Part shown: piece by piece, positions 1 through 8,825 of the stretch
Layout: each line of letters opens with the position of its first letter
How positions within the stretch are numbered: the stretch's first letter is position 1
Origin: Folioceros fuciformis
Taxonomy: Eukaryota > Anthocerotophyta > Anthocerotopsida > Anthocerotales
Reading direction: 5' to 3'
NCBI GenBank assembly: GCA_049999805.1
Contig: JBNGIO010003578.1
Location: 1-20,856 of the forward strand
DNA length: 20,856 bases
The notes under the pieces: model-generated
What the model was told of the DNA's origin: nothing
Databases searched by the model: none
The model's input: only the letters and a program-made list of their open reading frames with translations
Position numbers and translations under genes: made by a program

Positions 1-770
1 CGTTTGGTACTCCCTACAATTAGGGAAGGATGCCTTGTGGAGCAAGTTGCTAGATCTAGGGAAGGATAGCCTTTGGTATTCCCTACAATTGGGTGGGTGT
101 AGGGAACGATACCGTTTGGTACTCCCTACAATTAGGGAAGGATGCCTTGTGGAGCAAGTTGCTAGATCTAGGGAAGGATAGCCTTTGGTATTCCCTACAA
201 TTGGGTGGGTGTAGGGAAGGATACCTTTGGTATTCCCTACAATTAGGGGAGGATGCCTTGTGGAGCAAGCAACTAGATCTAGGGAAGGATACCCTTTGGC
301 ATTCCCTTGATTAGGAAAGGATGCCTTTTGGCGCAAGTAGGTGGGTGTAGGGAAGGATAGCCTTTGGTATTCCCTACAATTGGGTGGGTGTAGGNNNNNN
401 NNNNTAGCCTTTGGTATTCCCTACAATTGGGTGGGTGTAGGGAACGATACCCTTTGGTACTCCCTACAACTAGGGAAGGATGCCTTGTGGAGCAAGTAGC
501 TAGATTTAGGGAAGGATAGCCTTTGGTATTCCCTACAATTAGGTGGGTGTAGAGAAGGATACCTTTAGTACTCCCTACAATTAGGGAAGGATGCCTTGTG
601 AAGCAAGTAGCTAGATCTAGGGAAGGATACCCTTTGGCATTCAAGGATACCTTTTGAAGCAAGTAGGTGGGTGTAGGGAAGGATACCCTTTGGTATTCCC
701 TACAATTAGGGAAGGATGTCCTTTGGAGCAAGTTGTTGGATATCTTATAAAACAAGTTGTTAAGTACCAA
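1..770. repeat. Hairpin-forming tandem minisatellite array
   Basis: The stretch consists of variant units of about 35-45 bp built around GGGAAGGATA(C/G)CCTTTGGTATTCCCTACAA-type cores (shown here in pieces: GGGAAGGATA, CCTTTGGTA, TTCCCTACAA) alternating with ATTGGGTGGGTGTA and GATGCCTTGTGGAGCAAG variants. A higher-order period of 112 bp is visible: positions 1-112 recur almost exactly from 113. Each core is palindromic. At 210-241, TGTAGGGAA pairs with TTCCCTACA and the inner TACC pairs with GGTA around a TTT loop, with GGA as a bulge. The array begins before the window and contains the N gap. Open frames on both strands here are products of the repetition, not genes. Confidence 0.9.
395..404. 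other. Assembly gap (10 N)
   Basis: Ten N bases lie inside the hairpin minisatellite, with matching repeat sequence on both sides. The gap probably marks collapsed or unresolved repeat copies, so the true length of the array is unknown. Confidence 0.97.
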
Positions 771-1265
771 CATAGAAATATGTTCGTAGTAGAATCTAAT
801 AAAATTTTGAGAAAATTTATCCTTAGGGAATTGTAATAAGGTTCATAGAAAATTTATTCTTATTGGACTCTAATAAAATTCTTCATCTTTGTATATGCAA
901 TAACCTGCTTTCAAGAATCTTATCATAAGCAAAATGTTATTTTTTTCCGTACAATTATAGGAAGCAAAGTTGATATTACTAAGTCTCCATTTCATTTAAG
1001 GAGGGTATGGAGTCAGTAAAAATATTTATTATAAAATTATCTGAACTAAAAAAAATTCTAATTTTTTCTATTGATATATTATTTTTATATTATAAATGAT
1101 ATAATTAATTTTATTCATGATGAATCAATCAATCAATTTGATCTATGGTGGCCACGAGCTTGTGCTCCAATATTGATTCTTAGATTATTAATGTAAATAT
1201 ATTTATTGTAAAATTACTTGTGCTAAAAAACTTCTCTATAATAAAAAAACAAACCAACGCCTTAA
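771..1265. other. AT-rich spacer, no gene seen
   Basis: Strongly AT-rich sequence with poly-A and poly-T runs and no credible open frame. Its right end contains a TATA-like TATAATAAAA at 1237-1246, just before the composition changes to that of the PPR gene leader. This could be the distal promoter of the plus-strand PPR gene, but nothing proves it. Confidence 0.5.
1237..1246 (+). promoter_or_regulatory. Possible TATA element for the giant PPR gene
   Basis: TATAATAAAA lies at the boundary between AT-rich spacer and GC-richer leader. If used, transcription would start near 1270 and give a leader of about 600 nt before the ATG at 1871, containing several upstream ATGs. Other TA-rich tracts nearby could serve equally well. 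Confidence 0.2.
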
Positions 1266-1870
1266 CTAACCTTGCAGGCAAAACTCCAAACCGGGGCCTG
1301 GATGGATACAGGTTGCACTGAAGGATCTGTTAGCGAGCGGGTCCGTTTTGAATTGCAGAATGTGTATGGAGCCAAGAGCCGCAAGACATCGTGTACAGCT
1401 TTGTACTGAGGTCTGCCACACAGAGCCTGCCATCTTGCTTTTGCGGAAATTTTTATTCGGACTTGATCTCGACATCTTGGAGCTGGGAGGTCCTGCGTAT
1501 TGGTTGCATCTGATTAGCAGCTTCACCGCTTCTTGCAGCAATTTGTCCAACTGTACCATTTTTTGTGCTCAGCCGGAGACGAGTCTGTCTGTTGGAAGGG
1601 CAGAATGAGGCCTCACATACTGTGCTTTGCATGCGGTAGTGCCGACAATTGCACGGTCCTCCTTTCACACAGCAGCACAAGCAGTCATGGTTGCGCTGTG
1701 CTTCTTCGTATTTTCTGTATCATGGAATCATGGATATGCAATGCGAAGGTCATAGACTGCTACAGCATGCAACAGGGTGGTGGTCGGAGTCGTGAAATTT
1801 GCTACCTAGTGGTCATGGATGGGCTGGTGGATCTTGCACAGCCGTTGTGACAGTGCCTGCTGCTCCTGCA
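1266..1870 (+). other. Probable 5' leader of the giant PPR gene
   Basis: Balanced base composition with short overlapping open frames on both strands, none resembling a known protein. A TGA at 1793-1795 closes the PPR reading frame upstream and no in-frame ATG occurs before 1871, so this stretch is best read as untranslated leader or promoter. Cysteine-rich translations in several frames reflect TGC/TGT-rich DNA rather than a zinc protein. Confidence 0.45.
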
Positions 1871-4800
1871 ATGGCTGTCATGAGCGGTACAGTGGCTTTG
1901 ACGCTTGAAACAAAGCCGGGCCTACCAGGAGGATGGTCGTCTAGTGGGGGTCGTCGGCACAGGCACTTGCAGGAGGTGTTCTGGTTGGAAAAATTCCGCA
2001 GGCCAGGTTGGGGTGAATTTCAGGTCGCTGGTTTGGATAGAGACATGAGTCATGATCGTGACTTTCTCAGGTGTGCTGGTTTTGAGAAGGGTGTTGCGGC
2101 TGAAACTGTGAAGGAGCTGTGTCATGACGGACAGCTCAGGGAGGCTGTTGAGGGTTTGGGGGTCTTGGTGAGGACGGAGGGCTTTGTTTCTAGAGCTCTG
2201 TTTTATGCTGTTTTGAAGACTTGCTTGATGAAGAAGGATCTTGTTCTGGGGAGGCGGGTACATGCCTTCACTGTGAGGCTAGGGTACCAGTCAGACACGT
2301 TCCTGGGCAACCACATCGTGCGAATGTATGCCGTCCATGGCAGGTTGCAAGAGGTGATGGATGTGTTTGAAAGGGTTGCCAAACCTGATGCATTCACGTG
2401 GTCTGCCATAATATCTGCGCACGTTAAACATGGAGCTGAGAAGCAGGCCATGGAGTTGTACCGTCGGATGCGGAGGTCTAGTGCCAAGCCAGACGGGCAT
2501 GTGATAGTGGCAGCTCTACAGGCTTGTGCAAAGGGATTAGACTTGGAATCTGGGCAACAGGTGCATGCGGATGTGTCGGTCTTCGGGGTTGAGAGTGACT
2601 TATTTGTCTGTAATGGCTTGGTGAATATGTATGCAAAGTGTGGGAGCTTGAAAGATGCCCAGAGACTGTTCGACGGGCTTGTTCAGAAAGATGTTGTTAC
2701 ATGGACCGCCCTAATTGCAGGGTATTCACAGCAGGGCATGGGGCAGGAAGCCCTTCGTCTGTATAGTGTGATGCAAGAAGAAGGCATGGCGGTACCCAAT
2801 TCCGTGACATTTGTGTGTCTGTTGCAGGCATGTGCAAGTGTAGGCAATCCAGCTTTGGCGATGGGGAAGCAACTTCATGCACAGGTTAGACAACAAGGGC
2901 ATGAAACCAACGTGTTTGTGGCCAGTAGTTTGGTGAACATGTTTGCCAAGTGCGGGAGCCTGGAAGATGCTCAGAGAGTTTTCGACCGACTCAGTCAAAA
3001 GGAGGTGGTGACATGGACTGCTCTGATTGCAGGTTATTCCCAGCAGGGCATGGGATATGAAGCCCTTCGGCTATACGGTGAAATGCAAACGGAAGGCATC
3101 ACCGTACCCAATTCTGTTACATTCGTGTCCCTCCTGCAGGCATGTGCGAATGTTGGTACCCCAGCTGCTTTGGAGACAGGAAAGCAGCTCCATACACAAG
3201 TCAGACAATATGGACATGAGACTGATGTGTTCGTAGCAAGCAGTTTGGTCAACATGTATGCCAAATGTGGTTGCCTGGAAGATGCTCGGAAGGTGTTTGA
3301 TGCTCTTGGTCAAAAAGATGATGTGACGTGGACTGCCCTAATTGCAGGGTACTCGCAGCGGGGCATGGGTCAGGAAGCCCTTTCTCTCTACGCTGTTATG
3401 CGAGAAAGTGGCATGGCTGTGCCCAATTCTGTGACGTTTGTGTGCCTCTTGCAGGCATGTGCAAGTCTGGGCGCTCAAGCATTGGAGATGGCGAAGCAGC
3501 TTCATGTGGAGATTAGAGAACGAGGACATGAAGCTGATGTGGTTGTGGGCAACAGTCTGGTGAACATGTACGTAAAGTGTGGCAGCTTACAAGATGCGCA
3601 AAGAGTGTTTGATGGACTTTGTCGACGGGATGTGGTGACATGGAATGTCATGATAGCAGGATATTCCCAGCGGGGCATGGGGCAGGAAGCCCTTCGTCTC
3701 TTCCGTGTCATGCAAGTGGCAGGCAACGCTGTACCTGATTCTGTGACATTTGTATCCTTGCTGCAGGCATGTGCAGATGTGGGTGCCACAGCGTTGGAGA
3801 CGGGAAAGGAGCTCCATGTGCAAATTACGGGACATGCACATCAAACTGATGCGTTCATAGCCAACAGTTTGGTGAATATGTATGCCAAGTGCGGCAGCCT
3901 GAAAGACGCCCGGAGATTGTTTGACGGACTAGGTCAAAAGGACGTGGTCACATGGACTGCTCTAATTGCAGGGTATTCCCAGCAGGGCATGGGGCAGGAA
4001 GCCCTCGCTCTTTACAAGGCTATGCAACAAGAAGGCATCGCCATACCCAATTCCATGACATTCTCGTGTCTTCTTCAGGCATGTGCAAGTGTCGGCAACC
4101 CAGCTCTGGCCATGGGCAAGCAGCTTCATGCACAAGTAAGAGAAGGAGGGTATCAATCCAATGTGTTTGTAGCAAGCAGTTTGGTGAATATGTACGCAAA
4201 GTGTGGGAGTGTAGAAGATGCTCAGAGAGTGTTTGACAGACTTGGTGAGAAAGATTTGGTGACCTGGACTGCTCTGATTGCAGGGTATTCCCAACAGGCT
4301 ATGGGGCTTGAAGCACTTCGTCTATATAATGATATGCAAGAAGAAGGCATCACTGTTCACAATCCTGTTACATTTGTGTGCCTCCTCCAGGCATGTGCTA
4401 GTGTGGGCACCCTTGCCTTGGAGAAGGGGAAGCAGCTTCATACGCAGATTATTGAAGCAGGGCATCAAGCTAATATGTTTGTAGCTAGTAGTTTGGTGAA
4501 TATGTATTCAAAGTGTGGCAGCTTGGAAGATGCTCAACGAGTATTTGCTGAACTGGGGCAAAAGGATGTGGTGACTTGGAATGCCATGTTAGCTGGATAT
4601 TCCCAGCAGGGCATGGCGCAGGAAGCGTTTCATCTTTTCAACGCTATGCTAGAAGACAGCATGGTTGTACCCAATTCTGTGACTTTTGTATGCCTCCTGC
4701 AGGCATGTGCGATTGTGGGCCGCCCGGCCTTGGAGATTGGGAAGCATCTTCATGTGCAAATTGGAGAACTAGAGCATCAAGCTGATGTGTTTGTTGTTGG

Positions 4801-7564
4801 CAGTTTGGTGAACATGTATGCGAAGTGTGGGAGTTTAGAAGATGCTCGAAAAGTGTTTGATGGGCTTGCCCACAAAGATGTGGTGACTTGGAATGCCATC
4901 ATAGCAGGGTACTCTCAGCTGGGTATGGGGCAGGATGCCCTTTGCCTTTATGACACTATGCAAGAAGAAAAAATGGCTCAGCCCGATGCTGTAACGTACG
5001 TGAGCCTGCTGCAGGCATGTGCCTGCTTGGGCTCCCTGGCACTAGAGAAGGGGAAGCAGCTTCATGAGCAAATTAGAGAGCGAGGGTATCAAGCTTGTGT
5101 GTTTGTAGCCAGCAGTTTGGTGAACATGTATGCAAAGTGTGGCAGCTTGGAAGATGCCCAGATTGTCTTTGACGGACTGGGTCAAAAGGATGTTGTGACA
5201 TGGAATGCGTTGATCGCAGGATACTCCCAGCGGGGGATGGGGAAGGAAGCCCTTTTTCTTTATGATGCTATGCAAGAGGAAGGGATTGCTGCACCTGATG
5301 CTGTGACATTTGTTTCCCTCCTGCAGGCATGTGCCTGTGTCGGCTCCCAGGCTTTGGAGAAGGGGAAGCAGCTTCATACGCAGATTAGTGATGGAGGACA
5401 TCAAGCTGATGGGTTTGTAGCCAACAGTTTGGTAAATATGTATGCAAAGTGTGGCAGCTTAGTAGATGCTCAAAGAGTGTTTGACGGACTTGGTCAAAAG
5501 GATGTGGTGACATGGAACGCCCTGATAACAGGATATTCCCAACACGGGAAAGGGCAGGAAGCTCTTCATCTTCACACTGTCATGCAAAAACAAGGAATTG
5601 CTTTACCTGATTCAGTGACATTTGTTGCCCTCTTGCAAGCATGTGCAAGTGTGGGCTCCCCAGCGTTGGAGACTGGGAAGCAACTTCATGCGCAAATTGG
5701 ACAACGAGGACATCAATCTGATTTGTTTGTAGTCAACAGTTTACTAAATATGTATGCAAAGTGTGACGGCTTTGAAGATGCTCAGAAGGTTTTTGAGGGA
5801 CTTGGGCGAAAGGATGTGGTGACGTGGAACACTATCATAGCTGGATATTCCCAGCGGGGCATGTGGGTGGAGGCCTTTTCTGCCTACAGTGATATGCAAG
5901 AAGAAGACGTCAATGTGCCTGATTCTGTGACGTTTGTATGTCTCCTGGGGGCATGCGCCAGTGTGGGTGGCAGCCAAGCGTTGGAGAAGGGCAGGCAGCT
6001 TCATATGCAGCTTAGAGAACGAGGACATCAAGCCGATGGGTTTGTAGCTAGCAGTTTGGTGAACATGTATGCAAAGTGCGGCAGCTTGGGAGATGCACAG
6101 AGAGTGTTTGACGGACTTGGTGAAAAGGATGTAGTCACATGGAATGCCATGATAGCAGGATATGCGAGGCAGGGTAAGGGCCAGGAAGCCCTTCGCCTCC
6201 ATGCTGCCATGGAACAGGAGGGCATCACCGTACTGGATTCTGTGACATTTGTGTGCCTTCTGCAGGCATGTGCGAGTATGGGCACCCTGGCCCTAGAGAA
6301 GGGAAAACAGCTTCATGCTCAAATTAGAGAACAAGGACAACAAGCTGAAGTGCTTTTAGCGAACAGTTTGGTGAACATGTATGCAAAGTGTGGCAGCTTG
6401 GAAGATGCTCAGAGTCTGTTTGACGGACTTGGCCAAAAAGATGTTGTGACGTGGAATGCCATGATAGCAGGATATTCCCAGCAGGGCATGGGGCAGGAAG
6501 CCCTTCGCCTCTACATTGCTATGGATGAAGAGGGCATCTCTGTGCCTGATTCCGTGACATATGTCTGCCTCCTGCAGGCATGTGCAAATGTGGCAGCACT
6601 GCATCTGGGCCGGCATCTACATGCGCAGATTCAAGAACAAGGGCTTGAAGCTGATTTATTTGTAGCTGGAAGCTTGATAAACATGTACGGAAAGTCTGGA
6701 AGTATGCTTGATGCAGAGCTGGTCTTCAATGCATTGCCTGAAAAAGACGTTGTCACCTGGAATGCTCTGATTGCTGGCTACACCTCTCAAGGAGACAGTG
6801 AAGTCGTCTTCAATCTTGTCCAGAGAATGGAACAGGAGGGTCTACAGCCCGTTGGCATCACGTTCTTAAGTGTATTAACAGTATGCAGTCATGCGGGTCT
6901 CGTAAGCAAGGGGCGAGAATATTTTGAGTCCATGAGCAGAGACTATGGAATCACTCCAACTGTGCTGCACCTCACGTGCATGGTGGATCTCCTGGGCCGT
7001 GCAGGGCTACTCGACGAGGCACTTGCTTTGGTAAGGTCATTGCCTGTAGTGCCGGATGCCGCAGTGTGGCTCACTCTATTGGGTGCTTGTCAGAAGTGGG
7101 GCAACGTGGAGGTCGCAAATCATGCTTTCAACCAAGCAGTGAAGCTGGACAAGAAAGATGCCTCAGCATATGTCCTTATGTCTAACATATACACTGGTGC
7201 CCACATGTGGGAGCAGGCACATGTTATGCAGGCGAGTAGAGTAAGCAGCAAGGCATGGAAAGATCCTGGCCAGAGCTGGTGGACAGACGATGACGGAATG
7301 GTGCACAGTTTCCTCACGGGGGCGAAGAATCATACTCGTAGTCCAATTAGTCTGAACCTGCAGGTCTCACAAGGAGAGGCGACATTTGTGGGGACACCAC
7401 CGCCAAACTTATCTGCAAATGGGATGGCTTTTCAGTTGTGTAGGCGCAGCAAGAAGCTGGCAATCCCCGTTCATACGAACCTCCATAATCAGTGCTACAA
7501 TTGTTCAGGTGGTTGTTCATTGTCAACCTGCCAAGCCACCGAGAACGGTGTCGGCATCAGGTAA
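1871..7564 (+). CDS. Giant PLS-class PPR protein (E-type, 13 repeated modules)
   Basis: Encodes 1897 aa in one uninterrupted exon. The first in-frame ATG (1871) follows a TGA at 1793; ATGs at 1880 and 2045 are alternatives. The N-terminus is rich in Arg, Ser and Gly, as in an organelle-targeting peptide. Divergent PPR motifs follow, with TAETV-type and GRRVHAF blocks, and then 13 P-L-S triplets from 2720 to 6775, averaging exactly 104 residues. Each reads approximately VVTWNALIAGYSQ / VTFVCLLQACASVG / FVASSLVNMYAKCGSLEDA. The C-terminus has the P2-L2-S2 and E1/E2 region (CMVDLLGRAG, YVLMSNIY) and a PG box (PGQSWWTD...HSF), followed by a decayed DYW segment. Family members bind organelle RNA one base per repeat and specify editing, splicing or stability. 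Two to three times the usual length, it is the paralogue of the gene at 11919-14915. The RNA target is unknown. Confidence 0.93.
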   Translation: MAVMSGTVALTLETKPGLPGGWSSSGGRRHRHLQEVFWLEKFRRPGWGEFQVAGLDRDMSHDRDFLRCAGFEKGVAAETVKELCHDGQLREAVEGLGVLVRTEGFVSRALFYAVLKTCLMKKDLVLGRRVHAFTVRLGYQSDTFLGNHIVRMYAVHGRLQEVMDVFERVAKPDAFTWSAIISAHVKHGAEKQAMELYRRMRRSSAKPDGHVIVAALQACAKGLDLESGQQVHADVSVFGVESDLFVCNGLVNMYAKCGSLKDAQRLFDGLVQKDVVTWTALIAGYSQQGMGQEALRLYSVMQEEGMAVPNSVTFVCLLQACASVGNPALAMGKQLHAQVRQQGHETNVFVASSLVNMFAKCGSLEDAQRVFDRLSQKEVVTWTALIAGYSQQGMGYEALRLYGEMQTEGITVPNSVTFVSLLQACANVGTPAALETGKQLHTQVRQYGHETDVFVASSLVNMYAKCGCLEDARKVFDALGQKDDVTWTALIAGYSQRGMGQEALSLYAVMRESGMAVPNSVTFVCLLQACASLGAQALEMAKQLHVEIRERGHEADVVVGNSLVNMYVKCGSLQDAQRVFDGLCRRDVVTWNVMIAGYSQRGMGQEALRLFRVMQVAGNAVPDSVTFVSLLQACADVGATALETGKELHVQITGHAHQTDAFIANSLVNMYAKCGSLKDARRLFDGLGQKDVVTWTALIAGYSQQGMGQEALALYKAMQQEGIAIPNSMTFSCLLQACASVGNPALAMGKQLHAQVREGGYQSNVFVASSLVNMYAKCGSVEDAQRVFDRLGEKDLVTWTALIAGYSQQAMGLEALRLYNDMQEEGITVHNPVTFVCLLQACASVGTLALEKGKQLHTQIIEAGHQANMFVASSLVNMYSKCGSLEDAQRVFAELGQKDVVTWNAMLAGYSQQGMAQEAFHLFNAMLEDSMVVPNSVTFVCLLQACAIVGRPALEIGKHLHVQIGELEHQADVFVVGSLVNMYAKCGSLEDARKVFDGLAHKDVVTWNAIIAGYSQLGMGQDALCLYDTMQEEKMAQPDAVTYVSLLQACACLGSLALEKGKQLHEQIRERGYQACVFVASSLVNMYAKCGSLEDAQIVFDGLGQKDVVTWNALIAGYSQRGMGKEALFLYDAMQEEGIAAPDAVTFVSLLQACACVGSQALEKGKQLHTQISDGGHQADGFVANSLVNMYAKCGSLVDAQRVFDGLGQKDVVTWNALITGYSQHGKGQEALHLHTVMQKQGIALPDSVTFVALLQACASVGSPALETGKQLHAQIGQRGHQSDLFVVNSLLNMYAKCDGFEDAQKVFEGLGRKDVVTWNTIIAGYSQRGMWVEAFSAYSDMQEEDVNVPDSVTFVCLLGACASVGGSQALEKGRQLHMQLRERGHQADGFVASSLVNMYAKCGSLGDAQRVFDGLGEKDVVTWNAMIAGYARQGKGQEALRLHAAMEQEGITVLDSVTFVCLLQACASMGTLALEKGKQLHAQIREQGQQAEVLLANSLVNMYAKCGSLEDAQSLFDGLGQKDVVTWNAMIAGYSQQGMGQEALRLYIAMDEEGISVPDSVTYVCLLQACANVAALHLGRHLHAQIQEQGLEADLFVAGSLINMYGKSGSMLDAELVFNALPEKDVVTWNALIAGYTSQGDSEVVFNLVQRMEQEGLQPVGITFLSVLTVCSHAGLVSKGREYFESMSRDYGITPTVLHLTCMVDLLGRAGLLDEALALVRSLPVVPDAAVWLTLLGACQKWGNVEVANHAFNQAVKLDKKDASAYVLMSNIYTGAHMWEQAHVMQASRVSSKAWKDPGQSWWTDDDGMVHSFLTGAKNHTRSPISLNLQVSQGEATFVGTPPPNLSANGMAFQLCRRSKKLAIPVHTNLHNQCYNCSGGCSLSTCQATENGVGIR
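2720..6775 (+). repeat. Intragenic array of 13 PLS modules (about 312 bp each)
   Basis: The codons for the GYS landmark recur every 306-315 bp, 13 times before the divergent GYTSQGD copy at 6776. The copies are very similar in DNA as well as protein. Modules 1 and 5 share rarer features (NPALAMGKQLHAQVR, VFDRL, an N before VFVASS). The segments just before them share SLKDA and RLFDGL. Modules 2/6 share LHTQ and modules 3/7 share LHV. This pattern points to a block duplication of four modules with an offset of 1251 bp (for example 2721 against 3972). Confidence 0.9.
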
Positions 7565-7613
7565 CCGTGCCGTGTGGACGGACACGGGTCGGATGCATGT
7601 GTACAAGGATGAC
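7436..7613 (+). pseudogene. Decayed DYW deaminase segment at the PPR C-terminus
   Basis: In frame with the PPR protein, 7436-7465 encodes LCRRSKKLAI, which aligns with the LCRHSEKLAI typical of DYW domains. The zinc-ligand His and catalytic Glu of HSE are replaced by Arg and Lys. About ten codons on, PVHTNLHNQCYNC resembles the family's P(I/V)R...NLRxCxxC block with the CxxC kept, but roughly 13 residues are missing between the two blocks. The frame then stops at 7562-7564. In another frame, 7590-7613 encodes RMHVYKDD, which resembles the R(F/M)HxF/YKDG stretch near the DYW terminus. The gene therefore appears to descend from a PLS-E-DYW editing factor that lost deaminase activity. Motif assignment is by eye and the last piece is the weakest. 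Confidence 0.62.
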
Positions 7614-8359
7614 TAGATCCGCATGACTACTCGCCAGACTTCGGCAAAGCCCTTGTTTCTTAACAACTTTGCCCCCAAACCTTGAAGAAAAGGGCCACAG
7701 AAAATGGCTTTGAGCCTCCAAGTGAAGGGGAAAAATGGCACCCGAGAGTCCCAGTTTTAGTTTTTGAGAAAAATGGCTTTTAGATTTTTTTCGGCTTTCT
7801 ACTCCATGTGTTAGAGAATATATCGCTTCTGTATATTATCACATAAGTTATATCACATAAGTTCATGTGTATATCATATAAGCTTTTATTTCTAAGTAAT
7901 AGGGAACAACTCTCATAAGATTCAAAGTATTTAGAGTACATATTCATACACGAAAACTTCTCTTGAACCAAAAGGACCTTGGATATAAAAAAAATACTAT
8001 CTGAAAACAATAATTGTACTTGATGGCATAGCAGGACAAAGGTTGTAAGCTTGTAAGTTAATATTCGATGACTTGATGACTTAGCAAGACAAAGGTTGTA
8101 AGCTATTTTCATGTTCCTCTTACTTTAAAATATTCTGAGCTCATGTTTTAGGAATAATTAGTTTACTTTTTTTTTTGAGATATTTTCTTCTTTTTTAAGG
8201 TAAAATATATGGAATACTGATACGGTCATGAGTTCTTATACAAATTTTTTTGCTCCTCCGCATATAGTCCCAACTTTTCTGGTTAACAAACCTGTCCGTC
8301 ATAAGGCATCTCGATGGGGACAACGAGTGATACACACAAAACATTATCTGCCACACACA
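7565..8359. other. AT-rich 3' flank, no gene seen
   Basis: After the DYW relic the sequence becomes AT-rich with homopolymer runs. A short imperfect direct repeat (GACAAAGGTTGTAAGCT at about 8035 and again at about 8088) is the only structure noticed. No canonical AATAAA is obvious close to the PPR stop codon. No credible coding frame was found. Confidence 0.5.
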
Positions 8360-8383
8360 TTTAGGGTTTTCAATTTAGGGTTT
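8360..8383 (+). promoter_or_regulatory. Two plant telo-box-like TTTAGGG motifs
   Basis: TTTAGGGTTT occurs at 8360-8369 and TTTAGGGTTT again from 8374, matching the plant telomere repeat and the telo-box found in some plant promoters. A third, TTTAGGGTTTAG, lies at 9240-9251. No gene start follows closely, so these may simply be chance or degenerate interstitial telomeric sequence. Confidence 0.25.
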
Positions 8384-8482
8384 GGCAGGTTGCTTCAGGG
8401 TTGGGGCCTTATAGGGTTTCACGGCGGCCATGCTTTCATGGCTGCTCGCGCTTGCCACACTTCATGGGTTCTACAGTTTAGT

Positions 8483-8628
8483 GCCTCAACCTCGCGTAGG
8501 CTAAATGCCTCAGCCCCGCGTAGGCTAAATGCCTCAGCCCTGCATAGGCTAAATGCCTCAGCCCCGCGTAGGCTAAATGCCTCAGCCCCGCGTAGGCTAA
8601 ATGCCTCAGCCCCGCACGTAGGCTAAAT
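8483..8628. repeat. 24-bp minisatellite, six copies
   Basis: The unit GCCTCAGCCCCGCGTAGGCT followed by AAAT repeats at 8483, 8507, 8531, 8555, 8579 and 8603. The last copy has a 2-bp insertion (26 bp). Because 24 is a multiple of three, one frame stays open through it and encodes repeated NASAPRRL. The 2-bp insertion ends that frame, which argues that it is not a conserved protein. Confidence 0.95.
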
Positions 8629-8825
8629 GTTGAGCTAGTGACGCCACAAGGGGTTCAGGGTACTGCAAGGTTCCAAATTGGCAATTGCTCGTCCTATGTG
8701 CTATGCCAAAGGGGGCTGAAATCACCTTTGGTTATTGCACAGCCCATGAGGGCAAGCTAAAGGGTCATAGGGTTTCTTCCCAAAGCACAATGCAGGTTGA
8801 GACCACAAACAACCGCCCCCACAGG
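8629..8825. other. Spacer, nothing recognised
   Basis: Mixed-composition sequence between two minisatellites with no credible frame, RNA gene or inverted repeat seen. Confidence 0.5.

Noticed and set aside
1-770. CRISPR array
   Set aside because: Spacers are not unique, units vary continuously, and the setting is a eukaryotic nuclear genome.
83-773. Repetitive open frames (NCREYQ-type repeats) in the left array
   Set aside because: Generated by the minisatellite; the unit is not a fixed multiple of three and the frames contain the N gap.
1266-1850. Cysteine-rich overlapping frames before the giant PPR gene
   Set aside because: Several frames on both strands are equally open and none matches a known fold; read as leader sequence.
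1799-1870. Start of the PPR protein upstream at a TTG codon
   Set aside because: A nuclear plant gene should use ATG; the first in-frame ATG is 1871 and a TGA lies at 1793.
2203-6616. Many minus-strand frames of 60-150 residues opposite the giant PPR gene
   Set aside because: They recur with the module period and are reverse-frame shadows of the repeated codons; no independent domain or start.
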